Source: Mollicutes bacterium (GTDB lineage Bacteria; Bacillota_I; Bacilli_A; RF39; UBA660). From it: 11,114 nucleotides of DNA. Of the stretch, positions 5,614 through 11,114 are shown piece by piece. The stretch lies in assembly GCA_012513875.1 (NCBI GenBank), contig JAAZBI010000024.1, positions 1-11,114 of the forward strand, given 5' to 3'. Each line of letters starts with the position of its first letter. Within the stretch, counting starts at the first letter, position 1. Below the pieces are notes generated by a model that worked only from the letters and a program-made list of their open reading frames with translations, had not been told where the DNA came from and ran no database searches. Made by a program: the position numbers and the translations under genes.

Positions 5614-6957
5614 ATGAACGAAAGAGTAGTGCCACATAATTTATCGGCAGAACAATCTGTTTTAGGTGCAGCATTTTTATCTAAATATGCATTGCAAAAA
5701 ATAAGTGATGAAATTTCTCGTGATTCTTTTTATTCAGAAAGTCACGCTAAAATATATGATTGTTTAATTGAATTAAAAAATGAAAACGTTCCAATTGATA
5801 TGACAACAGTTAGTGCAAAACTAAAAGATAAAAAGGAATTAAAAGCAATTGGTGATACAGAATATTTGTTAACGATTGTAAATTCTGTACCGACAGCAGC
5901 AAATGTCGATTATTATATAAGTTTAGTTAATCAAAAAGCTTTAGTAAGAAAATTAATTGATACAGCTAACGAAATAGCTACTAGTGCTTATGATGAAGCT
6001 TTGAACTTTAATGATTTAATTGATGGAGCCGAAAGAAAAATTTTTAGTGTTTCTAAATTGAGAAAAGGTAGTGAATTTAGAAATATTCAAGATATTTTAA
6101 CTAAAACTCAAGCTGATTTAGAAATATTAGCAAGTAATGCTAATGAAATAACAGGATTATCAACAGGCTTTGGTAATATTGATAAAATGACATCAGGATT
6201 TCATGAAACTGAATTGATTGTTATTGCAGCTCGACCTGGTATGGGTAAAACTGCTTTTGCATTAAATGTTGCAACTTTTGCAGCGTCTAATAAAAAAACA
6301 GTAGCAATCTTTAACTTAGAAATGAATGCAGAACAATTAGCAACAAGAATGATTTCTTCTTTAGGACAAATTCCTTTAAATAAGTTAAGAACAGGAAAAT
6401 TAGAACACAGTGATTGGAAAAGAGTAAATGAAGCAATTAGTCAATTAGCAGATGCTAATATATATATCGATGATACTCCAGGAATTACTGTAGGAGAGAT
6501 AAAATCAAAATGTCGTCGTCTATCAAGTATGCCAGAAGGATTAGATTTAGTAGTTATCGATTATTTACAATTAGTTTCAACAGGAAGTCATTTCTTAGGC
6601 AATCGTCAACAAGAAGTATCAGAAATTTCTCGTTCTTTAAAGACAATGGCTTTAGAACTTAATATTCCGGTTATTTCTGTCGCTCAGCTTTCTCGTGAAG
6701 TTGAAAAAAGAGATGATAAAAGACCTTTAATGAGTGATTTGAGAGAGTCAGGATCAATCGAACAAGATGCTGATATTGTAGCGTTTTTATATCGTGAAGA
6801 TTATTATAATAAAGAAGCAAGATCTGATGATTATACTAGTGAAAGTGAATTCATAATCAATAAAAACCGTAGTGGTCCAACTGGATCTATTGATTTATTA
6901 TTTAAAAGAAATACAGGAACATTCTTAAATTATAAAAAAGAAGACAAGGAAGAATAA
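5614..6957 (+). CDS. dnaB: replicative DNA helicase DnaB (DnaC in Bacillus subtilis naming)
   Basis: A 447-residue hexameric 5'-3' helicase that unwinds DNA ahead of the replication fork. The N-terminal primase-interacting domain (about 1-105) starts VPHNLSAEQSVLGA and includes YYISLVNQKALVRKLI. A linker helix region follows (about 110-180), then the RecA-type motor: GLSTGFGNIDKMTSGFHETE, Walker A ARPGMGKT (206-213), E236 in FNLEMNAEQLATRM, Walker B LDLVVIDYLQL (310-320), GNRQQEVSEISRSLK, SVAQLSREVEKR with Q358, DLRESGSIEQDAD, and the terminal NKNRSGPTG that supplies the arginine finger region. All key residues are present and no intein is seen. AAGGTGA (5602-5608) overlaps the rplI stop and precedes the ATG by 5 bases. 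The stop overlaps the next start by one base (TAATG). Confidence 0.98.
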   Translation: MNERVVPHNLSAEQSVLGAAFLSKYALQKISDEISRDSFYSESHAKIYDCLIELKNENVPIDMTTVSAKLKDKKELKAIGDTEYLLTIVNSVPTAANVDYYISLVNQKALVRKLIDTANEIATSAYDEALNFNDLIDGAERKIFSVSKLRKGSEFRNIQDILTKTQADLEILASNANEITGLSTGFGNIDKMTSGFHETELIVIAARPGMGKTAFALNVATFAASNKKTVAIFNLEMNAEQLATRMISSLGQIPLNKLRTGKLEHSDWKRVNEAISQLADANIYIDDTPGITVGEIKSKCRRLSSMPEGLDLVVIDYLQLVSTGSHFLGNRQQEVSEISRSLKTMALELNIPVISVAQLSREVEKRDDKRPLMSDLRESGSIEQDADIVAFLYREDYYNKEARSDDYTSESEFIINKNRSGPTGSIDLLFKRNTGTFLNYKKEDKEE

Positions 6958-7703
6958 TGAAAATAGTTGTATTAAGTAGTGGAAGTAAAGGTAATGTTAC
7001 ATATGTTGAAGATGCAGGTAAGCGTCTTCTTTTAGATATTGGAATGTCATGTAATTTTGTTGAAAAAAGTTTAAAAGAAATAGGTGTTAATGCTAAAGAC
7101 ATAGATGCTATATTGTTAACCCACACTCATATAGATCACGTTTGTGGTTTAAAAAAGTTTTATGAAAAATATCAACCACAAGTATATATAACGACAAAAA
7201 TGAAAAAAAATCTTAATAATTATGTTCAAAATATCGAATTAAATTATTATGAAGAAGAGTTTAATATATTTGATTTTAATCTTAAAATAATTAAAACTTC
7301 ACATGACGTTGATGATTCAGTAGGTTTTATTATTAATGATAAACTAGTTTATATTACTGATACCGGTTATATAAACGAAAAGTATTTTTCTAAATTGAAA
7401 AACAAAGAAGTCTATATAATTGAAAGTAATCATGATTTAGAAATGCTTTATAACGGAGAATATCCTTTTCATTTAAAGCAAAGAATTGCTAGTGATGTCG
7501 GTCATTTATCTAATGCCGATTCTGCTAAATATATGAAAAAATTAGTCGGTTTAAAAACAAAATATATTGTTTTAGCGCATCTTAGTCAAGAAAACAACAC
7601 TAAAGAAAAAGCACTGGAAACATATTTGGAAATAATTGAAAACCCTAAATTCAAAATAATTATTACTTCTCAAGGAGAAACAAGTGAGGTTATTGAAATA
7701 TGA
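6957..7703 (+). CDS. walJ: WalJ/YycJ-type metallo-beta-lactamase-fold nuclease
   Basis: A 248-residue metallo-beta-lactamase-fold protein of the YycJ/WalJ group, which has been linked to DNA processing and to coordination of cell division with replication. The opening KIVVLSSGSKGNVTYVE and LLLDIGMSCNFVEKSLKEIGV is characteristic of this group. Metal ligands are visible: H56-x-H58-x-D60-H61 (THTHIDH), H116 (TSHDVDD), D135 (ITDTGY) and H208 (LAHLSQENN). The ESNHD segment (156-160) and DVGHLSN (180-186) are also typical. It starts on the last base of the dnaB stop, which implies coupled translation, with AAGGAAG inside dnaB as ribosome binding site. In Bacillus, walJ follows walRKHI; here it follows dnaB directly and the two-component genes are absent from this locus. 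Confidence 0.93.
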   Translation: MKIVVLSSGSKGNVTYVEDAGKRLLLDIGMSCNFVEKSLKEIGVNAKDIDAILLTHTHIDHVCGLKKFYEKYQPQVYITTKMKKNLNNYVQNIELNYYEEEFNIFDFNLKIIKTSHDVDDSVGFIINDKLVYITDTGYINEKYFSKLKNKEVYIIESNHDLEMLYNGEYPFHLKQRIASDVGHLSNADSAKYMKKLVGLKTKYIVLAHLSQENNTKEKALETYLEIIENPKFKIIITSQGETSEVIEI

Positions 7704-8158
7704 TAAGAATTATTTGTCTTGGTAAAATAACTGAAAATTATTTGAAGCTTGGTATAGAAGATTATTTAAAAAGAATTAATAAATATATTAAGATTGAAAT
7801 AATTGAATTACAGGATGAATCTTTTACTGAAGAAAAGAAGAATTTAATCAAAGAAAAAGAAAAAATTTTAAAAATAATTAAAAATAATGATTACAATATC
7901 ATTTTAGATTTGAATGGTAAGAGAATTAATTCTATAGATTTTTCTAATGAAATAGAAGAAGCGTTTATTAAATCTAAAGGTAATATTAACTTTATTATTG
8001 GTGGTTCTAATGGCTTACACGAAGAAATAAAAACAATAGGAACAAAGATGTTTTCTTTTTCAAATTTAACGTTTCCTCACCAATTATTTCGTTTAATTCT
8101 TTTAGAACAAATTTATAGATCATTAAAAATAATTAATAATGAAAAATATCACAAATAA
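7700..8158 (+). CDS. rlmH: 23S rRNA (pseudouridine-1915-N3)-methyltransferase RlmH
   Basis: A 152-residue SPOUT-class methyltransferase that uses S-adenosylmethionine to methylate pseudouridine 1915 in helix 69 of 23S rRNA on assembled ribosomes. It begins MIRIICLGKI with GIEDYLKRINKY, has the strand NIILDLNGKRINSIDF, the cofactor-binding knot FIIGGSNGLHEEI (98-110), then SFSNLTFPHQLFRLILLEQIYRSLKIINN and the near-invariant C-terminal YHK needed for activity. Length is normal for the family (about 155-160). The start overlaps the walJ stop by four bases (ATGA), so translation is probably coupled. It is the last gene of the operon; no strong terminator follows, only AT-rich sequence leading into the next promoter. 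Confidence 0.97.
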   Translation: MIRIICLGKITENYLKLGIEDYLKRINKYIKIEIIELQDESFTEEKKNLIKEKEKILKIIKNNDYNIILDLNGKRINSIDFSNEIEEAFIKSKGNINFIIGGSNGLHEEIKTIGTKMFSFSNLTFPHQLFRLILLEQIYRSLKIINNEKYHK

Positions 8159-8161
8159 GTA

Positions 8162-8189
8162 TTGTTATTTAAAATAAATATGTTATAAT
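8162..8189 (+). promoter_or_regulatory. promoter of the 111-residue gene
   Basis: TTGTTA (8162-8167) and TATAAT (8184-8189) are 16 bases apart. The -10 carries an upstream TG one base away (TGTTATAAT), making an extended -10 that can work with a modest -35. The predicted start near 8196 precedes the AAAGGGGG ribosome binding site. Confidence 0.66.
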
Positions 8190-8215
8190 AATTTCTTCTT
8201 AAAGGGGGAAAAATT

Positions 8216-8551
8216 ATGAGAAAACCTATAAAAGGTGTAGATTGTTTTTATTATAAAAACAAAAAAGTTAAAACTATTTATATTGTAGAAGAAAGTTTAA
8301 TGGTTATTTGTGATAACAAAGAAATTTTAGAAGAATTAAAAAAGGATTATAGCGATTTTTTTTGTAATTCTCCAGATTTTTCATATTTGCTTGAAGAAAA
8401 CCAAGAAGGACCTTTAGTATATTGTTATGAATGGAATAAAAACCCTCAAAAAAGAATTGAAGAATTAATAGAGTTGGAAGATAAAGAAACCATCCGTAAC
8501 ATACATATTGAAGATTTGGGATGTCAAAAAAGAATGGTTTATCCAAGATGA
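8216..8551 (+). CDS. hypothetical protein, 111 residues, five cysteines
   Basis: I do not recognise this protein. It has its own extended -10 promoter, a strong ribosome binding site (AAAGGGGG, 8 bases before ATG) and its own terminator, so it is a real single-gene unit. There is no signal peptide or membrane segment, so it should be cytosolic. Residues 7-33 look like short strands (VDCFYYKNKKVKTIYIVEE, LMVICDN), 35-48 an amphipathic helix (KEILEELKKDYSDFF), 66-73 a strand, and 76-95 a charged helix (QKRIEELIELEDKETIR). Cysteines are at 10, 32, 50, 70 and 103, spread singly rather than as CxxC pairs, so no classic zinc finger or thioredoxin motif is present. It lies between the dnaB operon and tRNA-Gly, which gives no functional hint. 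Confidence 0.8.
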   Translation: MRKPIKGVDCFYYKNKKVKTIYIVEESLMVICDNKEILEELKKDYSDFFCNSPDFSYLLEENQEGPLVYCYEWNKNPQKRIEELIELEDKETIRNIHIEDLGCQKRMVYPR

Positions 8552-8579
8552 AAAAAGAGAAGATTTTCTTCTCTTTTTT
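8551..8579 (+). terminator. terminator of the 111-residue gene
   Basis: AAAAAAGAGAAGA (8551-8563) and TCTTCTCTTTTTT (8567-8579) form a perfect 13-bp stem with loop TTT, ending in six T. It starts on the last base of the TGA stop codon. It has the same build (13-bp stem, 3-base loop) as the terminators at 2404 and 8720. Confidence 0.92.
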
Positions 8580-8589
8580 AAATAAAAAG

Positions 8590-8617
8590 TTGACATTCAT
8601 TATAAAATAAGTATAAT
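8590..8617 (+). promoter_or_regulatory. promoter of tRNA-Gly
   Basis: A perfect TTGACA (8590-8595) and a perfect TATAAT (8612-8617) are 16 bases apart. This is the strongest promoter in the window by consensus, as expected for a stable RNA gene. Transcription would start near 8624, about 15 bases before the mature tRNA. Confidence 0.9.
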
Positions 8618-8638
8618 TATATACGTACTCTTAATTAT

Positions 8639-8712
8639 GCAGGTGTAGTTTAATGGTAGAACTTCAGCCTTCCAAGCTGACCACGCGGGTTCGATTCCCG
8701 CTACCTGCTCCA
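8639..8712 (+). tRNA. tRNA-Gly, anticodon TCC
   Basis: A 74-base tRNA with encoded CCA. The acceptor stem is GCAGGTG (8639-8645) with TACCTGC (8702-8708), including one G-U pair, then discriminator T and CCA (8710-8712). The D loop contains TTTAATGGTA. The anticodon arm TCAGC / GCTGA encloses CTTCCAA, giving anticodon TCC (8671-8673), which reads GGA and GGG. The T arm is GCGGG-TTCGATT-CCCGC. A U discriminator is normal for bacterial glycine tRNA. It is transcribed alone, from its own consensus promoter to its own terminator. Confidence 0.97.
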
Positions 8713-8719
8713 AAAGATA

Positions 8720-8748
8720 AAAAAAACAATATTTTATATTGTTTTTTT
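8720..8748. terminator. bidirectional terminator between tRNA-Gly and the merR-type gene
   Basis: AAAAAAACAATAT (8720-8732) and ATATTGTTTTTTT (8736-8748) form a perfect 13-bp stem with loop TTT. Each strand ends in seven T, so it serves the tRNA on the plus strand and the convergent MerR-type gene on the minus strand. Confidence 0.9.
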
Positions 8749-8757
8749 ATTATAAAT

Positions 8758-8955
8758 TTAATTTTTCGTTTCAAACATTACATAAGGTTTTAATTTTTTT
8801 ATTACTTTTAATTTATTTAATTCTTCATCAGTATAATACCTATAGTTATTATACTGACCAATTGTTTTGGGTTTTAATAATTTCAAATTATCATAATATC
8901 TTATAGTTTGAATAGAAGTATTACTTAATTTAGAAAAATCACTAATATGATACAT
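8758..8955 (-). CDS. very short MerR-type regulator, DNA-binding domain only
   Basis: A 65-residue protein that is essentially a MerR N-terminal DNA-binding domain. The helix-turn-helix MYHISDFSKLSNTSIQTIRYYD matches 'y.Ige.ak.tgvs..TiRyYd', followed by LKLLKPKT, the wing YNNYRYYTDEELNKL and the start of the next helix KVIKKLK. In normal MerR proteins (110 residues or more) 'lGfsL.eI', a long dimer helix and often a ligand domain follow. Here the sequence turns to PYVMFETKN and stops. I see no continuation in the other minus-strand frames before the terminator. It is either a true mini-regulator or the remnant of a truncated gene. The ribosome binding site GAGGTGA (plus 8960-8966) and a MerR-style promoter are intact, favouring expression. 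Without the dimer helix, normal activation is doubtful. Confidence 0.78.
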   Translation of the reverse strand: MYHISDFSKLSNTSIQTIRYYDNLKLLKPKTIGQYNNYRYYTDEELNKLKVIKKLKPYVMFETKN

Positions 8956-8974
8956 TTTTTCACCTCACAATTTC

Positions 8975-9005
8975 ATAATAACATTATAGCAAACTATAGT
9001 GTCAA
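8975..9005 (-). promoter_or_regulatory. MerR-style promoter and operator of the short merR-type gene
   Basis: On the minus strand, a perfect -35 TTGACA (plus 9000-9005) and a -10 TATTAT (plus 8975-8980) are 19 bases apart, the overlong spacer typical of MerR-controlled promoters. The spacer region carries a dyad, CATTATAG-CAAA-CTATAGTG on the plus strand (8982-9001), with 7 of 8 arm positions matching. MerR proteins bind such a dyad and twist the DNA to align the two boxes. A TATAAT also occurs within the dyad, but it would be only 11 bases from the -35. Confidence 0.7.
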
Positions 9006-9042
9006 TACCATTGTAAAAATATATTTTTAAATTTTTTTGTAG

Positions 9043-9048
9043 TATAAT
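9043..9048 (+). promoter_or_regulatory. -10 box of pgi
   Basis: A perfect TATAAT in the context AGTATAAT, with a T-rich stretch upstream but no recognisable -35 at 16-18 bases. Initiation near 9055 would leave about 16 bases before the ATG at 9071, just enough for the AGGAG site. It supports that start over the in-frame ATG at 9053. Confidence 0.5.
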
Positions 9049-9070
9049 TATTATGATAGGAGTTGATATT

Positions 9071-10309
9071 ATGGAAAAAATAAAATTAGAATATTATGGA
9101 AATAGTATTAACGATTTAGATGATTATCAAGAAAAAATTGAAAAAGCAGAAAAAAAATTGAGAGTAGAATATAAAAATAATATTGGTTGGTTAGATTTAC
9201 CTGTTAAATTTATGGATGTAGATAAAATTAAAGTTGTTTCTAATAAGATAAGAGATAATAGTGATGTATTGTTAATAGCGGGTATTGGGGGATCATATTT
9301 AGGAAGCCAAGCCGGTTTAGAATTGTTAAGGTCTTATTTTAATAATAATTTAGAAATAATTTTTATTGGTAATTCCTTTAGTTCTGATTATTTAAAAGAA
9401 GTGTTAGATTATATTTCTAATAAAGAAGTCTCGTTAATTGTTATTTCTAAATCAGGAAAAACTTTAGAAACTTCTATAGCTTTTAAATTCTTAAAAGATT
9501 TTTTTATTAATAAATATGGGGAAGTTTCTTATAAAGATAGAATTTATGTAATAACTGATAAAAATAATGGTGCATTAAGAGAAATGGTTAATAAAGAAAA
9601 TTATGAGTCTTTTGAAATTCCATCTGATATAGGAGGCAGATATTCAGTATTAACTAATGTTGGTTTATTACCTTTAGCGTGTGCTGGAATTGATGTTGAA
9701 GAAATATTTAAAGGAGCGAAAGCTGCACATGAAGATTGTAATATTAATTCTATTTATAGCAATTATTGTTATCAATATGCTTTAATTAGACATTATTTAT
9801 ATAACAATAATAAACAAATCGAATTGTTTGGTAGCTATGAACCTTCTTTTAGGAACTTTGGTTATTGGCATCAACAACTTTTTGGTGAATCGGAAGGAAA
9901 AGAAGGTAAAGGATTGTTTCCTATTCCTATAATATATTCAACAGATTTGCATTCTTTAGGTCAATATGTTCAAGAGGGTCCTAAAAATTTGTTTGAAACA
10001 ATTATTAAAGTTGAAAACTCAAAGCAAGAATTAATTATCAAATCTGACGATAATTTAAACAATAAAAGTTTGCATCAAATAAATAACGTTGCGCTAGAAG
10101 GAACATTAAAAGCGCATACTTTAGGTGGTGTGCCTAACATTGTTATAAGTGTTCCTGAAATTAGTGACTACTATTTTGGTTATTTAGTATATTTTTTTGA
10201 AAAAGCTTGTGCTTTAAGTGCAATTCTTTTAGAAGTTAATCCTTTTGATCAACCAGGTGTAGAAACATATAAAAAAGAGATGTTAAATATTTTAGAAAAC
10301 GGAAAATAA
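9071..10309 (+). CDS. pgi: glucose-6-phosphate isomerase
   Basis: A 412-residue cytosolic enzyme that interconverts glucose 6-phosphate and fructose 6-phosphate in glycolysis. Seen in order: GIGGSYLGSQAGLELL (71-86), the phosphate-binding VISKSGKTLETSIAF (124-138), signature 1 around DIGGRYSVLTNVGLLPL (186-202), GSYEPSFRNFGYWHQQLFGESEGKEGKG with catalytic E274, H294 in STDLHSLGQ (ring opening), and signature 2 around FEKACALSAILLEVNPFDQP with GVETYKK, where K401 lies. All catalytic positions are present. It is on the short side of the bacterial family (Bacillus about 450). The start is set at 9071 because AGGAG (9058-9062) lies 8 bases before it; the in-frame ATG at 9053 falls at or before the predicted transcript start. 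The gene stands alone and the next promoter overlaps its 3' end. Confidence 0.97.
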   Translation: MEKIKLEYYGNSINDLDDYQEKIEKAEKKLRVEYKNNIGWLDLPVKFMDVDKIKVVSNKIRDNSDVLLIAGIGGSYLGSQAGLELLRSYFNNNLEIIFIGNSFSSDYLKEVLDYISNKEVSLIVISKSGKTLETSIAFKFLKDFFINKYGEVSYKDRIYVITDKNNGALREMVNKENYESFEIPSDIGGRYSVLTNVGLLPLACAGIDVEEIFKGAKAAHEDCNINSIYSNYCYQYALIRHYLYNNNKQIELFGSYEPSFRNFGYWHQQLFGESEGKEGKGLFPIPIIYSTDLHSLGQYVQEGPKNLFETIIKVENSKQELIIKSDDNLNNKSLHQINNVALEGTLKAHTLGGVPNIVISVPEISDYYFGYLVYFFEKACALSAILLEVNPFDQPGVETYKKEMLNILENGK

Positions 10310-10319
10310 ATGATATAAT
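10291..10319 (+). promoter_or_regulatory. promoter of the cysteine desulfurase gene
   Basis: TTTAGA (10291-10296) and TATAAT (10314-10319) are 17 bases apart, and the -10 is extended (TGATATAAT). It overlaps the last codons of pgi. Predicted initiation near 10326 falls directly at the AGGAAGTGA ribosome binding site, leaving a leader of about 14 bases. With no terminator after pgi, read-through from pgi is also likely. Confidence 0.6.
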
Positions 10320-10339
10320 ATTTTTTAGGAAGTGAAAAA

Positions 10340-11114
10340 ATGATTTATTTAGATTATTCAGCTACAACTCCAATTAACGAAAAAGTATTAGATACTTTTA
10401 ACTTTGTGTCTAAAAATTTTATTGGTAATTCTAATTCTTCACATACTTTAGGTAAAAAATCCAAAGATTTAATCGATAAATCAACTGCAAAAATTGCAGA
10501 AATATTAAATGTTAAATCCGAAGAAATAATATACACAAGTGGTTCAACTGAATCAAACAATTTAGCTTTAAAAGGAATAGCTTTTAAACATTATCAAAAA
10601 GGTAAACATATTATAACTAGTAAATTAGAACATTCCTCTATAATTGGACCGTTAAGTTATTTAGAAAGACAAGGTTTTGAAATTGATTTTGTTAATTTAA
10701 CAGCAGAAGGTTTAATTGATGTAGATCATTTGAAAAACTTGTTGAGAACAGATACTATTTTAGTAACTTTTACAGCGGTAGATAGTGAGTTAGGAATTAG
10801 ACAGCCTATTGAAGAAATAGGTAAGCTTTTAAAAGATAATTATCATTGTTTTTTCCATGTAGATATGACACAATGTGTAGGCAAATCTGAAATAGATTTA
10901 ACAAATGTTGATTTAGCATCTTTTTCTAGCCATAAAATTTATGGAATTAGAGGAATTGGTGGTTTAATAAAAAAAGAAGATATTTTAATTGAACCGATGA
11001 TTTTAGGTGGAAAAAGCACCTCTCTTTTTAGAAGTGGAACACCTTCTCAAGAATTAATTTGTTCTTTTGCAAAAGCTTTAGAATTAGTTAACACAAATTT
11101 TTCAGATAAGGTTT
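10340..11114 (+). CDS. cysteine desulfurase, NifS/IscS family (3' end outside window)
   Basis: The first 258 residues of a pyridoxal-phosphate enzyme that removes sulfur from cysteine for iron-sulfur clusters or tRNA thiolation; the full length is normally about 380-400. The start MIYLDYSATTPINEKVL is typical of the family, followed by NSSHTLGKKS, IYTSGSTESNNLALKG (cofactor phosphate), H98 in LEHSSI, D175 and Q178 in HVDMTQCVGK, and K199 in SSHKIYGIRGIGGLI, the lysine that carries the cofactor. Two places differ from IscS: the usual VNNE-G motif is AVDSELG (146-152), and GGGQE..LRSGT is LGGKSTSLFRSGT (222-233). The active cysteine region lies beyond the window. A thiolation-type paralog (as beside thiI or mnmA) is possible but cannot be decided without the downstream gene. 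The ribosome binding site AGGAAGTGA precedes the ATG by about 5 bases. Confidence 0.95.
   Translation, partial: MIYLDYSATTPINEKVLDTFNFVSKNFIGNSNSSHTLGKKSKDLIDKSTAKIAEILNVKSEEIIYTSGSTESNNLALKGIAFKHYQKGKHIITSKLEHSSIIGPLSYLERQGFEIDFVNLTAEGLIDVDHLKNLLRTDTILVTFTAVDSELGIRQPIEEIGKLLKDNYHCFFHVDMTQCVGKSEIDLTNVDLASFSSHKIYGIRGIGGLIKKEDILIEPMILGGKSTSLFRSGTPSQELICSFAKALELVNTNFSDKV

Noticed and set aside
6902..7126. Minus-strand open frame opposite the dnaB-walJ junction
   Set aside because: It is antisense to two well-supported overlapping genes and has no protein motif.
8304..8600. Open frame of 98 codons on the minus strand
   Set aside because: It runs antisense to the 111-residue gene and through its terminator, and has no ribosome binding site or promoter that I can see.
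8639..8955. Integration scar at tRNA-Gly that truncated the merR-type gene
   Set aside because: I found no repeat of the tRNA 3' end nearby and no integrase; the terminator lies cleanly between the tRNA and the short gene.
8983..8988. TATAAT on the minus strand as the -10 of the merR-type gene
   Set aside because: It is only 11 bases from the TTGACA box and lies inside the dyad; TATTAT at 8975-8980 gives the 19-base spacing typical of MerR promoters.
10354..10560. Minus-strand open frame opposite the cysteine desulfurase start
   Set aside because: The plus strand encodes clear conserved desulfurase motifs over the same bases.
1..11114. Mycoplasma-type genetic code (TGA as tryptophan)
   Set aside because: TGA ends several genes at the expected family lengths (tetR, walJ), and tryptophan is TGG in ssb, dnaB and pgi.
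1..11114. Mobile element, prophage, CRISPR array or defence system
   Set aside because: No transposase, integrase, phage gene, direct-repeat array or target-site duplication is visible; the content is mostly core genes in conserved order.

Overview
This window comes from the chromosome of a very AT-rich, low-GC Gram-positive bacterium. It is most likely a reduced-genome member of the Bacilli (the RF39, Erysipelotrichales or Acholeplasma side). The evidence is the gene order rpsF-ssb-rpsR / gdpP-rplI-dnaB-walJ-rlmH, a Firmicutes core block; strong AGGAGG-type ribosome binding sites; sigma-A-like promoters; and U-tract hairpin terminators. TGA is used as a stop (ends of the 532-residue membrane protein, tetR, walJ and the 111-residue gene) and tryptophan is TGG, so the standard bacterial code applies and not the Mycoplasma code.

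Layout. Positions 1-132 hold the tail of an unrecognised gene. Next is a 5-helix membrane protein with an outward-facing domain (158-1756), then a TetR-type regulator with its own consensus promoter and a palindromic operator (1758-2413). A perfect two-way terminator (2404-2432) separates it from a convergent LemA-family gene (2431-2961, minus strand). LemA and rpsF are divergent; their promoters sit back to back around a 12-bp inverted repeat. The rpsF-ssb-rpsR operon (3145-4126) has a leader that could fold over its ribosome binding site. After a terminator comes a tightly packed operon, gdpP-like phosphodiesterase, rplI, dnaB, walJ, rlmH (4192-8158), with gaps of 2 and 10 nt and overlaps of 1 and 4 nt. 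A separately promoted 111-residue gene of unknown function follows, then tRNA-Gly(TCC), a very short MerR-type gene on the minus strand with a textbook 19-bp-spacer MerR promoter, glucose-6-phosphate isomerase, and the first 258 codons of a cysteine desulfurase running off the end.

How the genes fit together. The middle is replication and translation: SSB and the replicative helicase; ribosomal proteins S6, S18 and L9; RlmH, which methylates 23S rRNA; and a nucleotide-signalling phosphodiesterase. Three regulators or surface genes (TetR, LemA, the membrane protein) lie on the left, and central metabolism plus sulfur transfer lie on the right.

I found no CRISPR array, insertion sequence, prophage or defence system, and no clear new multi-gene system. 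The points most worth following are: the GdpP-type enzyme without its membrane, PAS and GGDEF parts; the stripped-down MerR with an apparently intact operator-promoter; the TetR operator lying over the predicted transcription start; the repeat between lemA and rpsF; the rpsF leader; and the direct dnaB-walJ junction, where walRKHI genes are expected upstream of walJ in Bacillus-type genomes. Every stretch between genes is shorter than 300 bases.
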